Source: Favolaschia claudopus (Eukaryota; Basidiomycota; Agaricomycetes; Agaricales; Mycenaceae). From it: 64,000 nucleotides of DNA. Below the pieces are notes generated by a model. It saw only the letters and a list, made by a program, of their open reading frames with translations. It had not been told where the DNA came from and searched no databases. This document shows positions 30,731 through 42,099 of the stretch, one piece after another. The DNA lies in NCBI GenBank assembly GCA_037176885.1, contig JAWWNJ010000141.1, positions 496,001 to 560,000 of the forward strand, read 5' to 3'. Position numbers and translations under genes: made by a program. Position 1 is the stretch's first letter. Each line of letters begins with the position of its first letter.

Positions 30731-33700
30731 ATGGAGCAGCCTGTGAGACCGCGCAAACGTGCTGCTGCTGGTAGTGAACCAATTGACCTCTGCTCCGATT
30801 CGGATTCGGAGTCTGAACGCGGTATTCAGGTCACTGCTGGCAGTAAGAAGCGCAAAGGCGGGATATTCGTCGACACAGTCATTCATCTTGATAATGCGAT
30901 GGAATCTTATGATGTCCCACCGCTGGAGGATCGTGTCGCATATATTATTGACTACCGAAACCGCCCGAAATTATTTAAAGGCACTGGTCGTGCGGGGAAA
31001 GATCTTAGTGTAGATGGCCTGGTGAAGAAAGCCGTGAGATTTTTCCTCTTTCTTCTTGCAGAGGCTAACGGATCTCAGTGTCAGGACGCATTTAAGGGTC
31101 CCACAGGCAGACAAACCGCGCAGACCATTGCAAATATTCTTATTCTTGACGATGGGGAGACCGTTGAATGTCGTCGTTCCAACCTTTCATGCAACGGCTT
31201 CTACGTTTGTTCATTTGCTGCCGACAATTTTCTTGATGGCTGCGAGCGTTGGAGCTCCGACGACGAGCCTCACACACTGATTTCGGAGTCGACAATGGCT
31301 GCAAAGTCGTCCGAGGCAAAAAGTGTTGCAGCGGTCGCATCCTCGTAAGCATAAATTGTCTGATTGTGGTCCTAACTGATGTTTCTCCTACTAAATTCTA
31401 TCGCTCCGTAACTTCCACCCGTTGCAAAGGTACTTTCCTTGACTCGGACGAGGGCTGCAATGGTGAAGCTGTTTTAAGAAGATTTCGAGAGGTCATATTG
31501 AGTTCTTAATTCCTTGCAAGTCCCTGAATTGAATTGAATTTACAGGGCAAACAGAAGGGTAAAGCCTATTTTGTGGGATGCGAAAAGTGGTCCAGTGCCT
31601 CGTCAAATATGGGCACTCGTCATCGCTTCACGGCCATTCCCTTTGAAGCGCGGGAAGCTATTGTAGTAAAATTATTCAGAAATGAGCCGTTGGATGAGGA
31701 AGACGACGATACGAGGGTTCTAGTCGGCGAATGCAAGGAAATAATTCATCCCTCTCATCTTCCGAGGAATGGCCAGTGTTGTGAGTTCAATTGTTCCTTC
31801 GACTTTCTCCCTGCTCAAGCGATAACCACAGCGCGAAATCACTACCGAGACGGAGGTCATGCAATTGCTGAACTTGAAAAGCGCACATGCGATGCAAAGC
31901 TGTCTTTGTTCATCCCCATTGATCCTAATGACTTACGCGCTGTTATCATTCCTCTGGCTGGTGTGCCACACTGTCATCCCAATTTCCTTCGCACAAAAAT
32001 TCCTATCGTGATCCAACAGCGATATTCAGGATTGACTAAGAAGGTACCTTTATCTCGTCGAACAACACTTGGAGTTGATCAATGTAAGTTTCCCGTGTTG
32101 AATAACTCTACACAAGCTAATTCAATTGTTGAAGCTGCTGCGTTGGAGCAGGATCTTGAGGGTCGAATGGTTCAAGAGCTCCATCCAGGCATGCTGAACA
32201 ATCGTAAGCGCCGCGATCTGGTGAAGAATCAGCGCCAAAGTCAATTCCCGCATGGTACCGACATTGAAGCAAGCCCAAGGTTTGGCCGATGTAATTATCC
32301 TTCGCCAGATGAACTGCAACAGTCCGCCCATGCACTTCGACGACATTCTCAAACTCATTTGGAAGACGTGCCTAGTACATTTCAACCGGTATGCAAAACC
32401 TTCTTCCTGTATCTGGCTCTGAATCTTGTTTTATCGCAGGGGTGTTTTTGGTCTTCGAGATCATGTCACAGACGAGGTGCTGCAGTACCTGCTGAGCTTC
32501 CCGCACTTGACAACTTCGGAAGATATTCAAGATTATTATACCTTTTGCGCTGAGTCAACGAATCCTAAAGTTCAAGGCAAGTCGGTCACTGAGCAATAAG
32601 TTTTACAGTAAAGTTACTCATCGAAATTCAGCATGGTGGGCGCATAAAGTCAGCTATCCTTGGCTGCTTATTTCTCTCAACCGCTTCCTTTCGCATATGG
32701 ATAAAAGACACTGGGACTTGACACCTAACGACACAAATCCTATTGAAGGGAGTCACGCTCAGGACAACCAAATCAAACCTACGAGCCGTCCGCTTCTCGA
32801 AGCAATACTGCTGTGAGTCTCTTCATTTATTGATGACTTGGAATTTCTCCTACCGACTGTACTGTAGCGCAAAAGATCTGGATGCACAGACAGCGCGTAT
32901 TATCGAAGAAATGGTCGCCTCGGGGGTTCTGGAAAATCCAAACAATTCGCTCCAGGCAAGATTTAAATTGAAGGCTCAGCGACAGGCCCGAGCTCAAGAG
33001 AAACGGCGCACATCTGATGCGGAACTCATCACTCGGAAGGAATCCAGAAATCTTCAAAGTAAAATGAAAGCTACGCAGCAGGAAAACGAGGACTTGCGCA
33101 AGCAGATTGCACTGCTCACTCAGGCCAGTGGTTCTACTGTAGCCTTGTGTATGGGTGAAACGGACTTTCGAGCGTGACCTGAAACGCAAGGCGTGAAACC
33201 AGAAACGACCTGGGAGTTACGCGTGACACCTCAAAAACTTTGAAACGGCTGCAAGAAACAGCTTCAAAATAGTGGCTAGAAACGACAGTTTTCGAGGTAA
33301 ATATTGATTTCGAGCTTACAATGACTGCCAGGACCTTCTTATCTGGGTAAAAATTAACTTGAAGCTAGGATTCAAAGGCAAATTTGTCAGTCCCAACCGT
33401 CCCACTGTCAAATACAGGCCAGAAATTCAGCCAGGAGCATTGCTTTGGGATCCAGAAGAAAATTCGAACAGCAAAAAATAAATTCAGCAGCAAAATTGGA
33501 TTTTTTGTCATTTCTGTGTCAAGTGAAACCAGCCCTGCGTTTCGCGTGACGGTTGAAACGAAACGGAGTCTGCGTGACGCGTTACGTTTCACCCATACAC
33601 AAGGCTACAGTATTCCTCCATCGACTCCACAACGGCCTTTACCTGTGGCGAGTTCATCGAGACTTTGTGAGATTCGTTGATTTGCATACCTTTGGACCTC

Positions 33701-33877
33701 CATTGATATTTTCCGAAGCACCCTCCCCCTCGAACTCCATAATCGATGTTGATGCCTTGTCCGACTCCGATGACGACTTTGACTATGCTGCCGCACTCAA
33801 GTCCAATGTCATGAGTCCGATTTTTAAGAAAATGGCCCGTGACTATGCAATGCCGGGTGTCGACGATGAATCTAACT
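30731..33877 (+). pseudogene. multi-exon transposase-like protein, 3' exon split by MITE
   Basis: The ATG at 30731 starts a basic leader and a SUMO-interaction-like acidic patch (PIDLCSDSDSESE). Conserved blocks: GFYVCSFAADNFLDGCERW, FYRSVTSTRCKG, KGKAYFVGCEKWS, GLRDHVTDEVLQYL, VQAWWAHK, HWDLTPNDTNPIEGSHAQDN, AKDLDAQTARIIEEMVASGV, then a coiled coil. The TNPIEGSH motif resembles the C-terminal E region of MULE-like DDE transposases (inference). A GC-AG intron (donor GCAAGT, about 32579-32632) joins VQ to AWWAHK in frame, and another (GTGAGT, about 32814-32867) precedes AKDLD. The expected catalytic-D middle is missing before the FGLRDHV block. A MITE at 33137-33610 splits the coding exon; excluding it, the frame continues through IPPSTPQRPLPVASSSRL, one more intron (GTGAGA...CCGAAG), and IIDVDALSDSDDD to the stop at 33877. 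Confidence 0.65.
33137..33610. mobile_element. MITE, family H, in a coding exon
   Basis: 25-bp perfect TIRs begin CTGTAGCCTTGTGTATGGGT and are TA-flanked (33135-33136, 33611-33612). It is 474 bp. It introduces a premature stop about 13 codons after the junction. Confidence 0.92.
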
Positions 33878-33879
33878 AA

Positions 33880-34604
33880 TCTGGCATGTTCTCGACACAG
33901 TAGAGTACATTATAGTGCTGCCTGGAATATAATCTTTGCTTTGATACAGTGCAAGAATTTGAGTTAACAGCTTGTTCGGGTTATTAGGACTCAATATTCG
34001 CTGAGAATCAGCGCAATAACCATTTTAGTGGCACTATGGACATCCAAAGAGCATGAAATAATTTTATTAAGCAGTAAATATTCAGCAATCCGACGATGGA
34101 CGCGAAAGATTGAGACGCAAACATAAGGCACGTGACCGTGTATCTCCTCCCGGAAGTATAAATTTCCTTGCTTGGGCACCCTCTATGACTTACAACCTGG
34201 TAAGCATTCTTAATTAGCACCATAGTAATCTATCTATACCATACACCGGGTCGCTAATATGAGGATGGCAAATCGGCGGTGGATTTTGTGTGCAAGGTGA
34301 CCTAGGACAGCCACTCGGACATCCCCGAAACACGGCTGATGAGATCAGGCTCAGACATATGTGACTGTAACATCAAAGACGGCTGCTTTGCCGTGTTGAT
34401 ACCGGTCATTTTCGTTTCTGAAAGCTCGGGTTGATGAACTTGATGGCCAGACAGGCCAGCTGATACATATCAGCTAGCCGTGTTTTCGTTTTCGATTCTC
34501 GTTTATACCGCATGCATCCCAAGAATGCTGGAGTAATGCAAGGAATAGCGGAGCGGGTCGGGGAAGCGGGGGGTTCCCCTGACAGGCCAATAGCCTGTAG
34601 AATA
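33880..34604. other. no gene seen
   Basis: AT-rich sequence with short ORFs only; nothing repeated elsewhere in the window was noticed. Confidence 0.35.
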
Positions 34605-34767
34605 GAGCACTTTGGCAAACGGTGAAAAATGATTTTTTTCTTCAGTTCCCGCTAACCAAATTTTGGTTGTGGAGCCGCAAAACAGTGCGCAGCCCACTGT
34701 AGTTTTTCACCAAACTCGCTTAGTTTTTCGAACTGAAATTTGATTTTCACCGTTTGCCAAAATGCTC
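34605..34767. mobile_element. MITE, family E (intact copy)
   Basis: The ends GAGCACTTTGGCAAACGGTG and its inverse CACCGTTTGCCAAAATGCTC are TA-flanked. It is 163 bp. Confidence 0.88.
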
Positions 34768-35711
34768 TAATATCGTGGTTCAATCGGGTAAATGGGTGGT
34801 TCAAACTGTATGTACTAGGGTAAACTACGCCGGGTTTTCTATACCGTACAGAACAATGGAAACTACAAGCGTAAATAGATGATGTAGAACAATGTGTAAG
34901 TAGAACAATAGCATTCCCGAATAGTCCAACAATGAAGAACTCCTCGATCTAGGCCTGCCTAGACCTCATCGTGCTGCGTATCCATGCTAGCATCCCAACA
35001 AGTAACCAAACTGTGTCGGCTTGTTTCATCTTCCAACACATCCCCTCTTTCAGCGCTGGCAATCTTTCATGATCTGACTCAGCTGAGCAGAAGGGTTGAA
35101 ACAAATTGAGCCACGTACCTCAGTCACACCCCTCAAACGTACCTTGCCAACTCGTATTTCGATTGTAAAGCGCGGCGATTTGGAGTCGCCGATGGGGGGC
35201 ATATCCTCAAAAGAGAGCTGTGAAAGCAAGTGCCTAGCAGGACGTGTTCAGTGGCCAGAATCGCGAGAGTCAGTGAGTCGGTGGCGCGTCAACCCTAGCG
35301 GGAGCTGCGAGTCTGGATGACTCGGAGGACGGAAAGGTAGTATCTGCCTTCGGCGCCGATACCACCGACGCGTTGCTCTCCTTCTCTTTTTCGAGATTCG
35401 CGCATCCTTTCAAGTCAATGAATTTCAACGCCACCAATCACTTCTGCGCATTTGGGTTCTTTACCTCGAACTATCGACTCTTTCCTCAACTGGGGTTTTG
35501 ATGACAATACACCGTCTTTCTGCTTGCCTCAATTCCTGTTCTTCCACCTTACACACGCGCCACGCCAACGACACAGCGAGTTTCTTTGTTCGCTGCATTG
35601 ACAAAGACTACGAAGCGCCGGCGCTGCGGCGTCAAGGCTGCCCTTTTGTCGTCTGTCTCTCCTCGTTCCCCGCTTTGACAAGAACACAATGTTTCTCTAT
35701 TCCGCCAATTC
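34768..35711. other. no gene supported
   Basis: Short ORFs, one (35498-35720) interrupted at its end by the element at 35721. No domain recognised. Confidence 0.35.
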
Positions 35712-35720
35712 CTTCATTCT

Positions 35721-36490
35721 AAGGCTGGATATAGTTACGAGTATATTAAAATATAATCAATTATAATCCTAAAATTATGAATAAATACACGTCTCCCCAT
35801 AATCTTAAGGTCTGGGAGTACAAGCCGTTTCATTACATTACAGTACGATTATGATATGATATGGGGTCCGTATTTAATCATAATCTTAAGGATGGCCAGG
35901 CGTAATATAATGCCATATTATTGAATGAAACTTGTCTGGTGAGTACTTGAGGCCCTCATCTTACCATAAATTGACAGTGGGGTCCATCTAACTCACCCCA
36001 GAACTCAAATCCAACCAAGATTTGGCGGTGTTTGTGACCGGTGGGAAGCTTACGTGGTCCGTGGGACATTATTGATGCGTACTGATATTATGTTCTTTGC
36101 GGTTCAAATAATGTCCAATGAGACTGAGAGTTGCTTCTGAGGGTTCTAACGCCTTCAGATATGACCTGAAACCTCAAAATTATAGGACTTCAGGTAAACC
36201 TGGCATTTGATCGAAGATTCGGCACCTAGAATGGAGAACAGTGGCGTCTTTGGGGGTGGAAATGAATTGTGGACTCTTTTCATGACTAGAGTTCGGATTC
36301 AGACCAGGACTTTCGAGCTGCAGTGCTTTTGAAATCGTATTCTGGAAATATTCAATTAAATTCAATTAAATACGATTATTCTATCATTATAATACCTTAC
36401 GATTAAATATGGCCTGAATCCTTAAGATTATATTACGATTACAGTACATTATGGGTCGGACACGTATTTAATTGTAATGTTCCAGCCTTA
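35721..36490. mobile_element. TIR element, family L, with 9-bp duplication
   Basis: The termini AAGGCTGGA and TCCAGCCTTA are flanked by the exact 9-bp direct repeat CTTCATTCT (35712-35720, 36491-36499). Sub-terminal AT-rich words (TAATCTTAAGG, ATTACAGTAC) recur inverted. It is 770 bp and non-coding. A 9-bp duplication points to a MULE-type enzyme. Confidence 0.78.
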
Positions 36491-36499
36491 CTTCATTCT

Positions 36500-37020
36500 C
36501 GACCTCGTCGCCTTCATGCGTGTCGGTTCGCCATCGACTTCTGATTAATATTCTCTGTCGGTATTCGCTGTGGAGCGCTGCGTACGCGTCGTGCGCTTAG
36601 CTGAGCCTGCCCCAGCTGTACCCTGTTATTCGTCTTGAATGGGCTTCTCATTATGCATTCGCATACCGCTGTCTGTTCTCGAGCGCGTTTGGAACGCTGC
36701 TTGGGTTGGCGTTTTGGATCTGAATTTTTTATTTTTCTCCTCCATCGCTGTCGCTGGGGGGCTGTGGATGGAGAGCGACAACACTATGAAGGAAAATTGG
36801 TTGTTTTGCGTCTCGATGACGGATTCTTCGGGCACGTCTTACGCCTTTGAGCCTGGAATGTTCCGGGCTCCAACGCCGGTACCCTAGGACCTCCCATTTC
36901 AGTGCCCACTCGTTTCCGAGTCACCGCGTTTGAAACTCGTGATGCGGCATGCTTGATACGAGGAAGCCGTGCTTCCACAACATTCCTGGGGTGACTTGCG
37001 AGATTCAAGTCCTCTTCTTC
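36500..37020. other. no gene supported
   Basis: Overlapping ORFs of 70 to 80 codons in both strands, none with a recognisable motif. Confidence 0.35.
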
Positions 37021-37250
37021 TTCACACCGAGCGCGGTCGATCCGCTGCTGGTCTATGTCTCCTTGTTTTCTTGACTTTCGACGGGGGCAAAATCAAGAAT
37101 CTGTATCTGCAGCTTCATCCTACCCAAGCGGGAGTTGCAAATCTCATTCACACCGAGCGCGGTTGATCCGCTGCTGGTGTACACCTCAGTGTTTCCTTGA
37201 CTTCCGAAGGAGGCGAAGTTAAAGATTTGCATCTGCAGCTTCATCCTATG
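37021..37250. repeat. two-copy tandem repeat, 126-bp period
   Basis: TTCACACCGAGCGCGGT begins at 37021 and 37147. Both copies continue through GATCCGCTGCTGGT and end with CTGCAGCTTCATCCTA. They differ at several positions, so it is an old duplication. Confidence 0.8.
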
Positions 37251-38812
37251 GTGCACATCGCATAAACACTGTTACACCACCAAATAGGTCCCATCACTGA
37301 TGCCATCATTGTATTCAGCTTTGCCCCTTCGACTTACCTGTGGACTTCCTGCCCGTTATACTGCTGCATCTCAAACCCATTTCCATATCCCTTTCTCATC
37401 CAGCCTGACACCCAGTCAAGAGTCGGTTGAATCGATTGAGATGTTTCGGGATGGGATACCGAGAGCTGTGGGGAAGATGGAATAGTTTGAGATTGTTCGT
37501 TGCTGATTGGAAAACCATCTCGTCTTATTACAGTCAACCACCTAAGTACCGTACAATCAGCGGCGCTCCACCAGGGAAAATACCACTGCCAACCAGTCCG
37601 AAGTCCGACCAGCACGTGGAGTTGATGAATGTTGCCACGTCTGTTGCTACGAGTCACACCTCTCTTGCTTCCTCCCACCATCTTCTCCCCTCCCCAGGCT
37701 ATGGGCTCCTTCTCCCAAGCCTTCCTGTGCCTCAAGTTCTCCAGCTTGTGCGCAGGCTAGCGTCCAACGTCACAAGATGACAAGCAACGTGAGCTCACAA
37801 TGATGGTGCGGCGGCGCTCGATCCCGTCTCTTGTGCCGACTCAAACCACCCCTCAATTCACCCTCTATGCCCTCACAAAATCTCTCCTCTTGCCTCTTCC
37901 AGTGCCGCCGCCGCCCAACTCAGCTCTCGCGCTGCCGCCTTTCCCATACTGTCTCGAGGCTCCGCTCTGTAGGAGACCTGCCACACTGTTTGGTGCGCTG
38001 AACTCCGTGTTTTAGATGCCTCCTCCGTCTCGTAGTTTGACAGTGAGAAGGCGAACAAGCTATTCCTGACGGTGTGTATTTCCTTTATTTTGAATCTTGT
38101 CCTGTTGTTGACATGTGCAACTGTAGACGAATGACAAGTATGCAAGAAGTGTCGTACGTGTTCCTTTGTTCTCGTACCTATCATTACTCATTAATTAATG
38201 CAGAGAAAAAGCAGAGCGGAGAAGATTCTCAACTTCGCGTCCTCCGAGACGCGGTCCCTTGCCGACAGTCTGCTGCGTTCTTTGGATCTTCTGCGGGGGT
38301 GGAGGTGGGGAACGGTGGGAGTGAGGGTACGGATTAGTGGCTCTATTGTGCCTGTATCGACAATGTGTATATTAAATACGAGTAATTCATTCGATTTCAA
38401 GATACAAACCATCTCAGAGTATTCCAGTGCATGTCCTGAATGCGGCAATGCCTCTCAAACTATCACCATGGAACTCGAACCATTTCAAAAAGTGTGCCAT
38501 TTTTCCATATGGTTCGAGATTGAGTGAAATAAATTGAACGATATGACTTTTCATCTCATTCTATTTCACTCCATCCCCCCGACTTTTGACTGGGCCTGAC
38601 ACCTCACCACCTGTTCTGTCTTCTCTTGACGCTGGACCCAGATTATGGCCAGCACATTCTCCCGCTTCTCAATGGCACCCACATTTCCTCCTGAAAATTT
38701 TTCGACCCTAAACCTACCAACAAGGAGTGATAATTTTTCATCGTGTAGATCATGCTCAGCCGTCTTTGCATGGACTACACGAAGAAAAAGTGGGGGGCTG
38801 TAGGGGATGTAT
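37251..38812. other. no gene supported; small family G fragment
   Basis: About 40 bp at 37272-37312 (ACCACCAAATAGGTCCCATC) come from family G. ORFs of up to 133 codons on either strand (37334-37780) lack domains and overlap each other, so neither is called. Confidence 0.4.
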
Positions 38813-39290
38813 AGGGAGTGCATACCCTGAGTCTATGCATAGCATAGACTCAGAGGCTGCTTGAGCTTCAGCTCAATATAGCGCCGGGATGCACTCAACG
38901 TATCCTATAGGCCAGACAGGAGCAATACAGGCTGGCCTAAACGGCTACAGGGTGCTGCCTCGAGGGAAGACCTGGAGCCTCGCTAGGGCGATACTGCAGA
39001 GTCTATGCATTAGAGGCTATGCCTCCATAGCTCTGCTATTCCCCCCAGCATGCATACCCCGAGTCTGTGACTCGCAGCAGGCCTAGAGCCTAGCATCTGG
39101 GATGCACCATAGCTCATCCCTCTTGCCAGACGAAGGCTGGCCCAAGGATCTCTGTGGAACACAGATCTGGAGCTTAGCCAGGGCGCACTGCAGGCACAGT
39201 CCAGAGTCTACAGATGAACACCTTCCTTGTGTAGCTCTGCTAGTCCGCCCTGGCTGCCAGCTGGGGACGGCAGCCATTAATGCAGAGCAT
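38813..39290. repeat. two diverged tandem copies, about 240-bp unit
   Basis: GCATACCCTGAGTCT near 38819 and GCATACCCCGAGTCT near 39053 start comparable blocks sharing AGGCTGGCC, GGAGC, TAGCTCTGCTA and CAGAGTCTA words in the same order. A T-rich tract follows at 39320. It could be a SINE-like dimer, but no pol III boxes are visible. Confidence 0.45.
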
Positions 39291-39512
39291 CCTGCCGCAT
39301 TCTCCAATAAAGCTGGCCAACTTTTTTTTTTCTCCTTAGTGGGAATCTCTTCATCCTAGCGATGCAGAATTTGGGGGGCCATTGTGATGCTATCATGGGA
39401 TGAGCATATTCAATTTCTGTTTCATGGGGGGGAAGTACCGTTGAGGTAAAACTTGGGAGAGCTTTTGAGATTTCCAGTAGCTCTTATAAGTTTGTTTTGG
39501 ACCCAATACTTA

Positions 39513-40251
39513 CAGCTGTTTGCATAGTTAATGGCACTTCTTGAATTTTTATGAAAAGAGAGCATTTCAAACGTCCTATCTTCCCGCCCTCATATCTCAT
39601 CCAATTTCCAACCAATTCACACAGTTCAAGTTTTGTTCTGAAGCGGTTCGGCAGGGGTTCCAAGCCGCCGGCAAATAGCGGCAAGTGCTTCCGAAATGTG
39701 ATGGCATCATGCCGAGGTTAGTTGTCCCAACTGGGATGTGATTTGCATCGTTCTAGCTCAATTCTGGACGGTTTGGGGCGCCATAAAGCAATATTAGCAG
39801 AGGAATAAAGCTCAAATCAGGTCTGCAATCATACCTTTTGAAAATATGCAGATACAATTGCTCAGCGCCCAGAACGAGCACTTGGTGAATAATTTCATTC
39901 TGCTGTTAGTGGATTGTGGTTGTCTTACATTTTGAGCTTGCAGACCTCATTACCTACCTAATGGCTACATAATTTTAAAAATCGAAGTGATTCTGAACAG
40001 AAATGATTAAGTTTTTTCAGGTTCGTTGTTCGTATTACCGCCGATGACCGGCAATCAAGGGACGCAAAGGGATCGCATTAGAGGACGGTTCAGATATAGG
40101 ATGAAAGCCCTGTTAAAATGCTACGAAATGAGCCTGGAATCATGGGAATTGGTCCACAAATGGTTGTGTAAGGAGCAATACAAGTTCGGACATTTAAATT
40201 GCTCTTTGTATACAAAATGATCGGAAGTGCCATTAGCTTTGCAAACAGCTG
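39513..40251. mobile_element. non-autonomous element, family I (copy 2)
   Basis: The ends CAGCTGTTTGCATAGTTAAT and TTAGCTTTGCAAACAGCTG are inverted and TA-flanked. It is 739 bp and similar along its length to 10458-11187, with substitutions and indels. Confidence 0.85.
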
Positions 40252-40253
40252 TA

Positions 40254-41710
40254 ATCAATTTTCCCTTTAGGATGGCCAAATTTGTGGTCAAAATCACGAA
40301 AGTCAATGGGGAGTAAATCTGCTCCATACAATCTCTTCTACTCTTCAAAAGGAAGCCATTCATGCAATATCAAGAAATTTGGGTGACTGTCACACGAGTT
40401 ATTAGCGTCACAATGTTCACCGTAAAAGTTTGTCACGAAGTCACGTCCCCCACCATATTAATGAGCTGTAATAGCACTCTGGTGAGCTCAGGTTAGTATC
40501 TTATGACTGAGGAGAGACTCAACCTCGACATTTGCGCTTGCTTGCAGCTAACCCAAGGGTGCGCCGGCATCTAAACCGGCGACTAAGGGCCAGTTAGTTA
40601 GTTCGGCCGTCAGGCCCGAAAACAAAATTATGAACCTCATAAATTCTGGTCGGAATGGGCTATTGGCAGTCATTGCGAGTGCAAAAGCACTGTCCTATGC
40701 GGCATAGTGTAAGTTCAAGTGGTTCATTAGTCTGTCCTGGGTGTTCACTGCTAGTCAGTGTTGATGCGGGCTTTGTTCACCCAACCGGTGTCAGGATGCT
40801 TTGCATGCGGATAACCATTCACTAGCTTGATAAGGGGTGAAAGACATTGGAGCTGTTCAATGCTTACCATTCTGGAGCATTAGAGGCATTTTATGACCTC
40901 CGCGACATTTATTTGTGGCGGGATGTACTTAACCGTGGGAAATCATTACTTGGTAGGGCGATTACGTAGTCAGTTAGTCCAGCCTGGAGGTCGGAAACGA
41001 AAAAATCGGTTTTTTTGAATGGCGGTGCACCCTTGAGCTAACCGTCATTAAGGGAACCATTTTTGATCTCGCCCGTTTCTCCATCTTTTTTCCCCGTTGA
41101 GGCGCGTAAGACGATAGCCTGACAGTCAAGAATATGATGGGGTATCAAAAGCCCCTTGTAACGCGCGCTATGGGAAGCATTGACGCGTCGTGTTTTGATG
41201 ATTATGTAATAAGCCGACCCTCCAACCGGCGATCAAAGGATGTTGACAGACCACAACACACCGCTGGTATGTACGACCCATGTGTTGTTCCGTCTTAGTC
41301 TCGTAAACCAGACTTTATACCGGGCGATGAGAAGACAGTCGTTCTCAAGGACCTATATAAAGTTCCGTCTGTTTACAAGAGACTACCTTCTGTGTGCTTG
41401 CTGCTCTGTTTTGCTCCAATTCGGCGTTGTTGCTGCTCAAGCTCAGGTGCTCAAGTCCTGAAGCTTGAAGCCTTCGCCAGGAAACGGCCAATGCCTGGCA
41501 TCGATCAGTATTTAATTCAGCGGTCCATCACTTCGGGCGGGCCTGGTTTGCGCAGCGGAAATTAGTATCCCCCTACGAGCATCAGCCAGAAATGCTCTAT
41601 TTCGTACCCCAAGAGTGTCATCATGTACAGACACGTGTCATCCTGCACTTGCTCTTCCTCCTTGGCAATTCCTACGAGAGTCATCTTCTCTTTGCTCGCT
41701 GCTCTCACTA
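40254..41710. other. no gene seen; possible old repeat at 41285-41575
   Basis: Weak inverted similarity (AAGGGTGCGCC near 40557; GGTGCACCCTT near 41023) might mark a decayed element. A TATA-like CCTATATAAAG lies at 41351 in sequence with LTR-like composition, but no partner LTR is visible. Confidence 0.3.
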
Positions 41711-41715
41711 GTCTC

Positions 41716-41920
41716 TGTTGGACGACGTGTCGTAGGACACCAAAGGACTTTGTAGATACTGAAGTCGCGTCACGCCACGTGTATTGATATACCGTGACGG
41801 GACGTGACAAGCCCTCACTCGCGTCTTGCCGTGTGAGGGTAAGCGATATATTCTATACAGCGATACTTCATCTGACTCTAGTGTAGTTACTTTTACTCAC
41901 TTAGAGTACAGGATCCAACA
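41716..41920 (+). repeat. copia 5' LTR
   Basis: 205 bp, starting TGTTGG and ending CCAACA (TG...CA with 6-bp inverted tips). Confidence 0.93.
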
Positions 41921-41931
41921 GGTTATGGGCC
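41921..41931 (+). promoter_or_regulatory. primer-binding site, half tRNA-iMet type
   Basis: GGTTATGGGCC follows the 5' LTR directly. It is complementary to the anticodon-stem region of eukaryotic initiator tRNA-Met, the half-tRNA priming used by Drosophila copia. Confidence 0.85.
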
Positions 41932-42099
41932 TTTCGTTTTGAGTCTTTCCCACTCAAACATTGGTTCCTGGACTCTTCCTGGCGACGCTTCGACCCCGCG
42001 AGGTCATCTACGCTCTTTCCTTCTCGGCGATTCGCCTAGCGCGAAGACGACATTTCACGATTTTTGACGATCAGCGCGACAACAGTTTTCGTTCTCGCC

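Noticed and set aside
37334..37780. 133- and 117-codon ORFs on opposite strands
   Set aside because: They overlap each other, have no recognised motif and no splice context.
40552..41048. Inverted-repeat element with AAGGGTGC ends
   Set aside because: Terminal similarity is only about 10 bp with gaps and has no flanking duplication.
41285..41575. Solo LTR upstream of the copia element
   Set aside because: TATA-like sequence and composition suggest an LTR, but no second copy or target duplication is visible.
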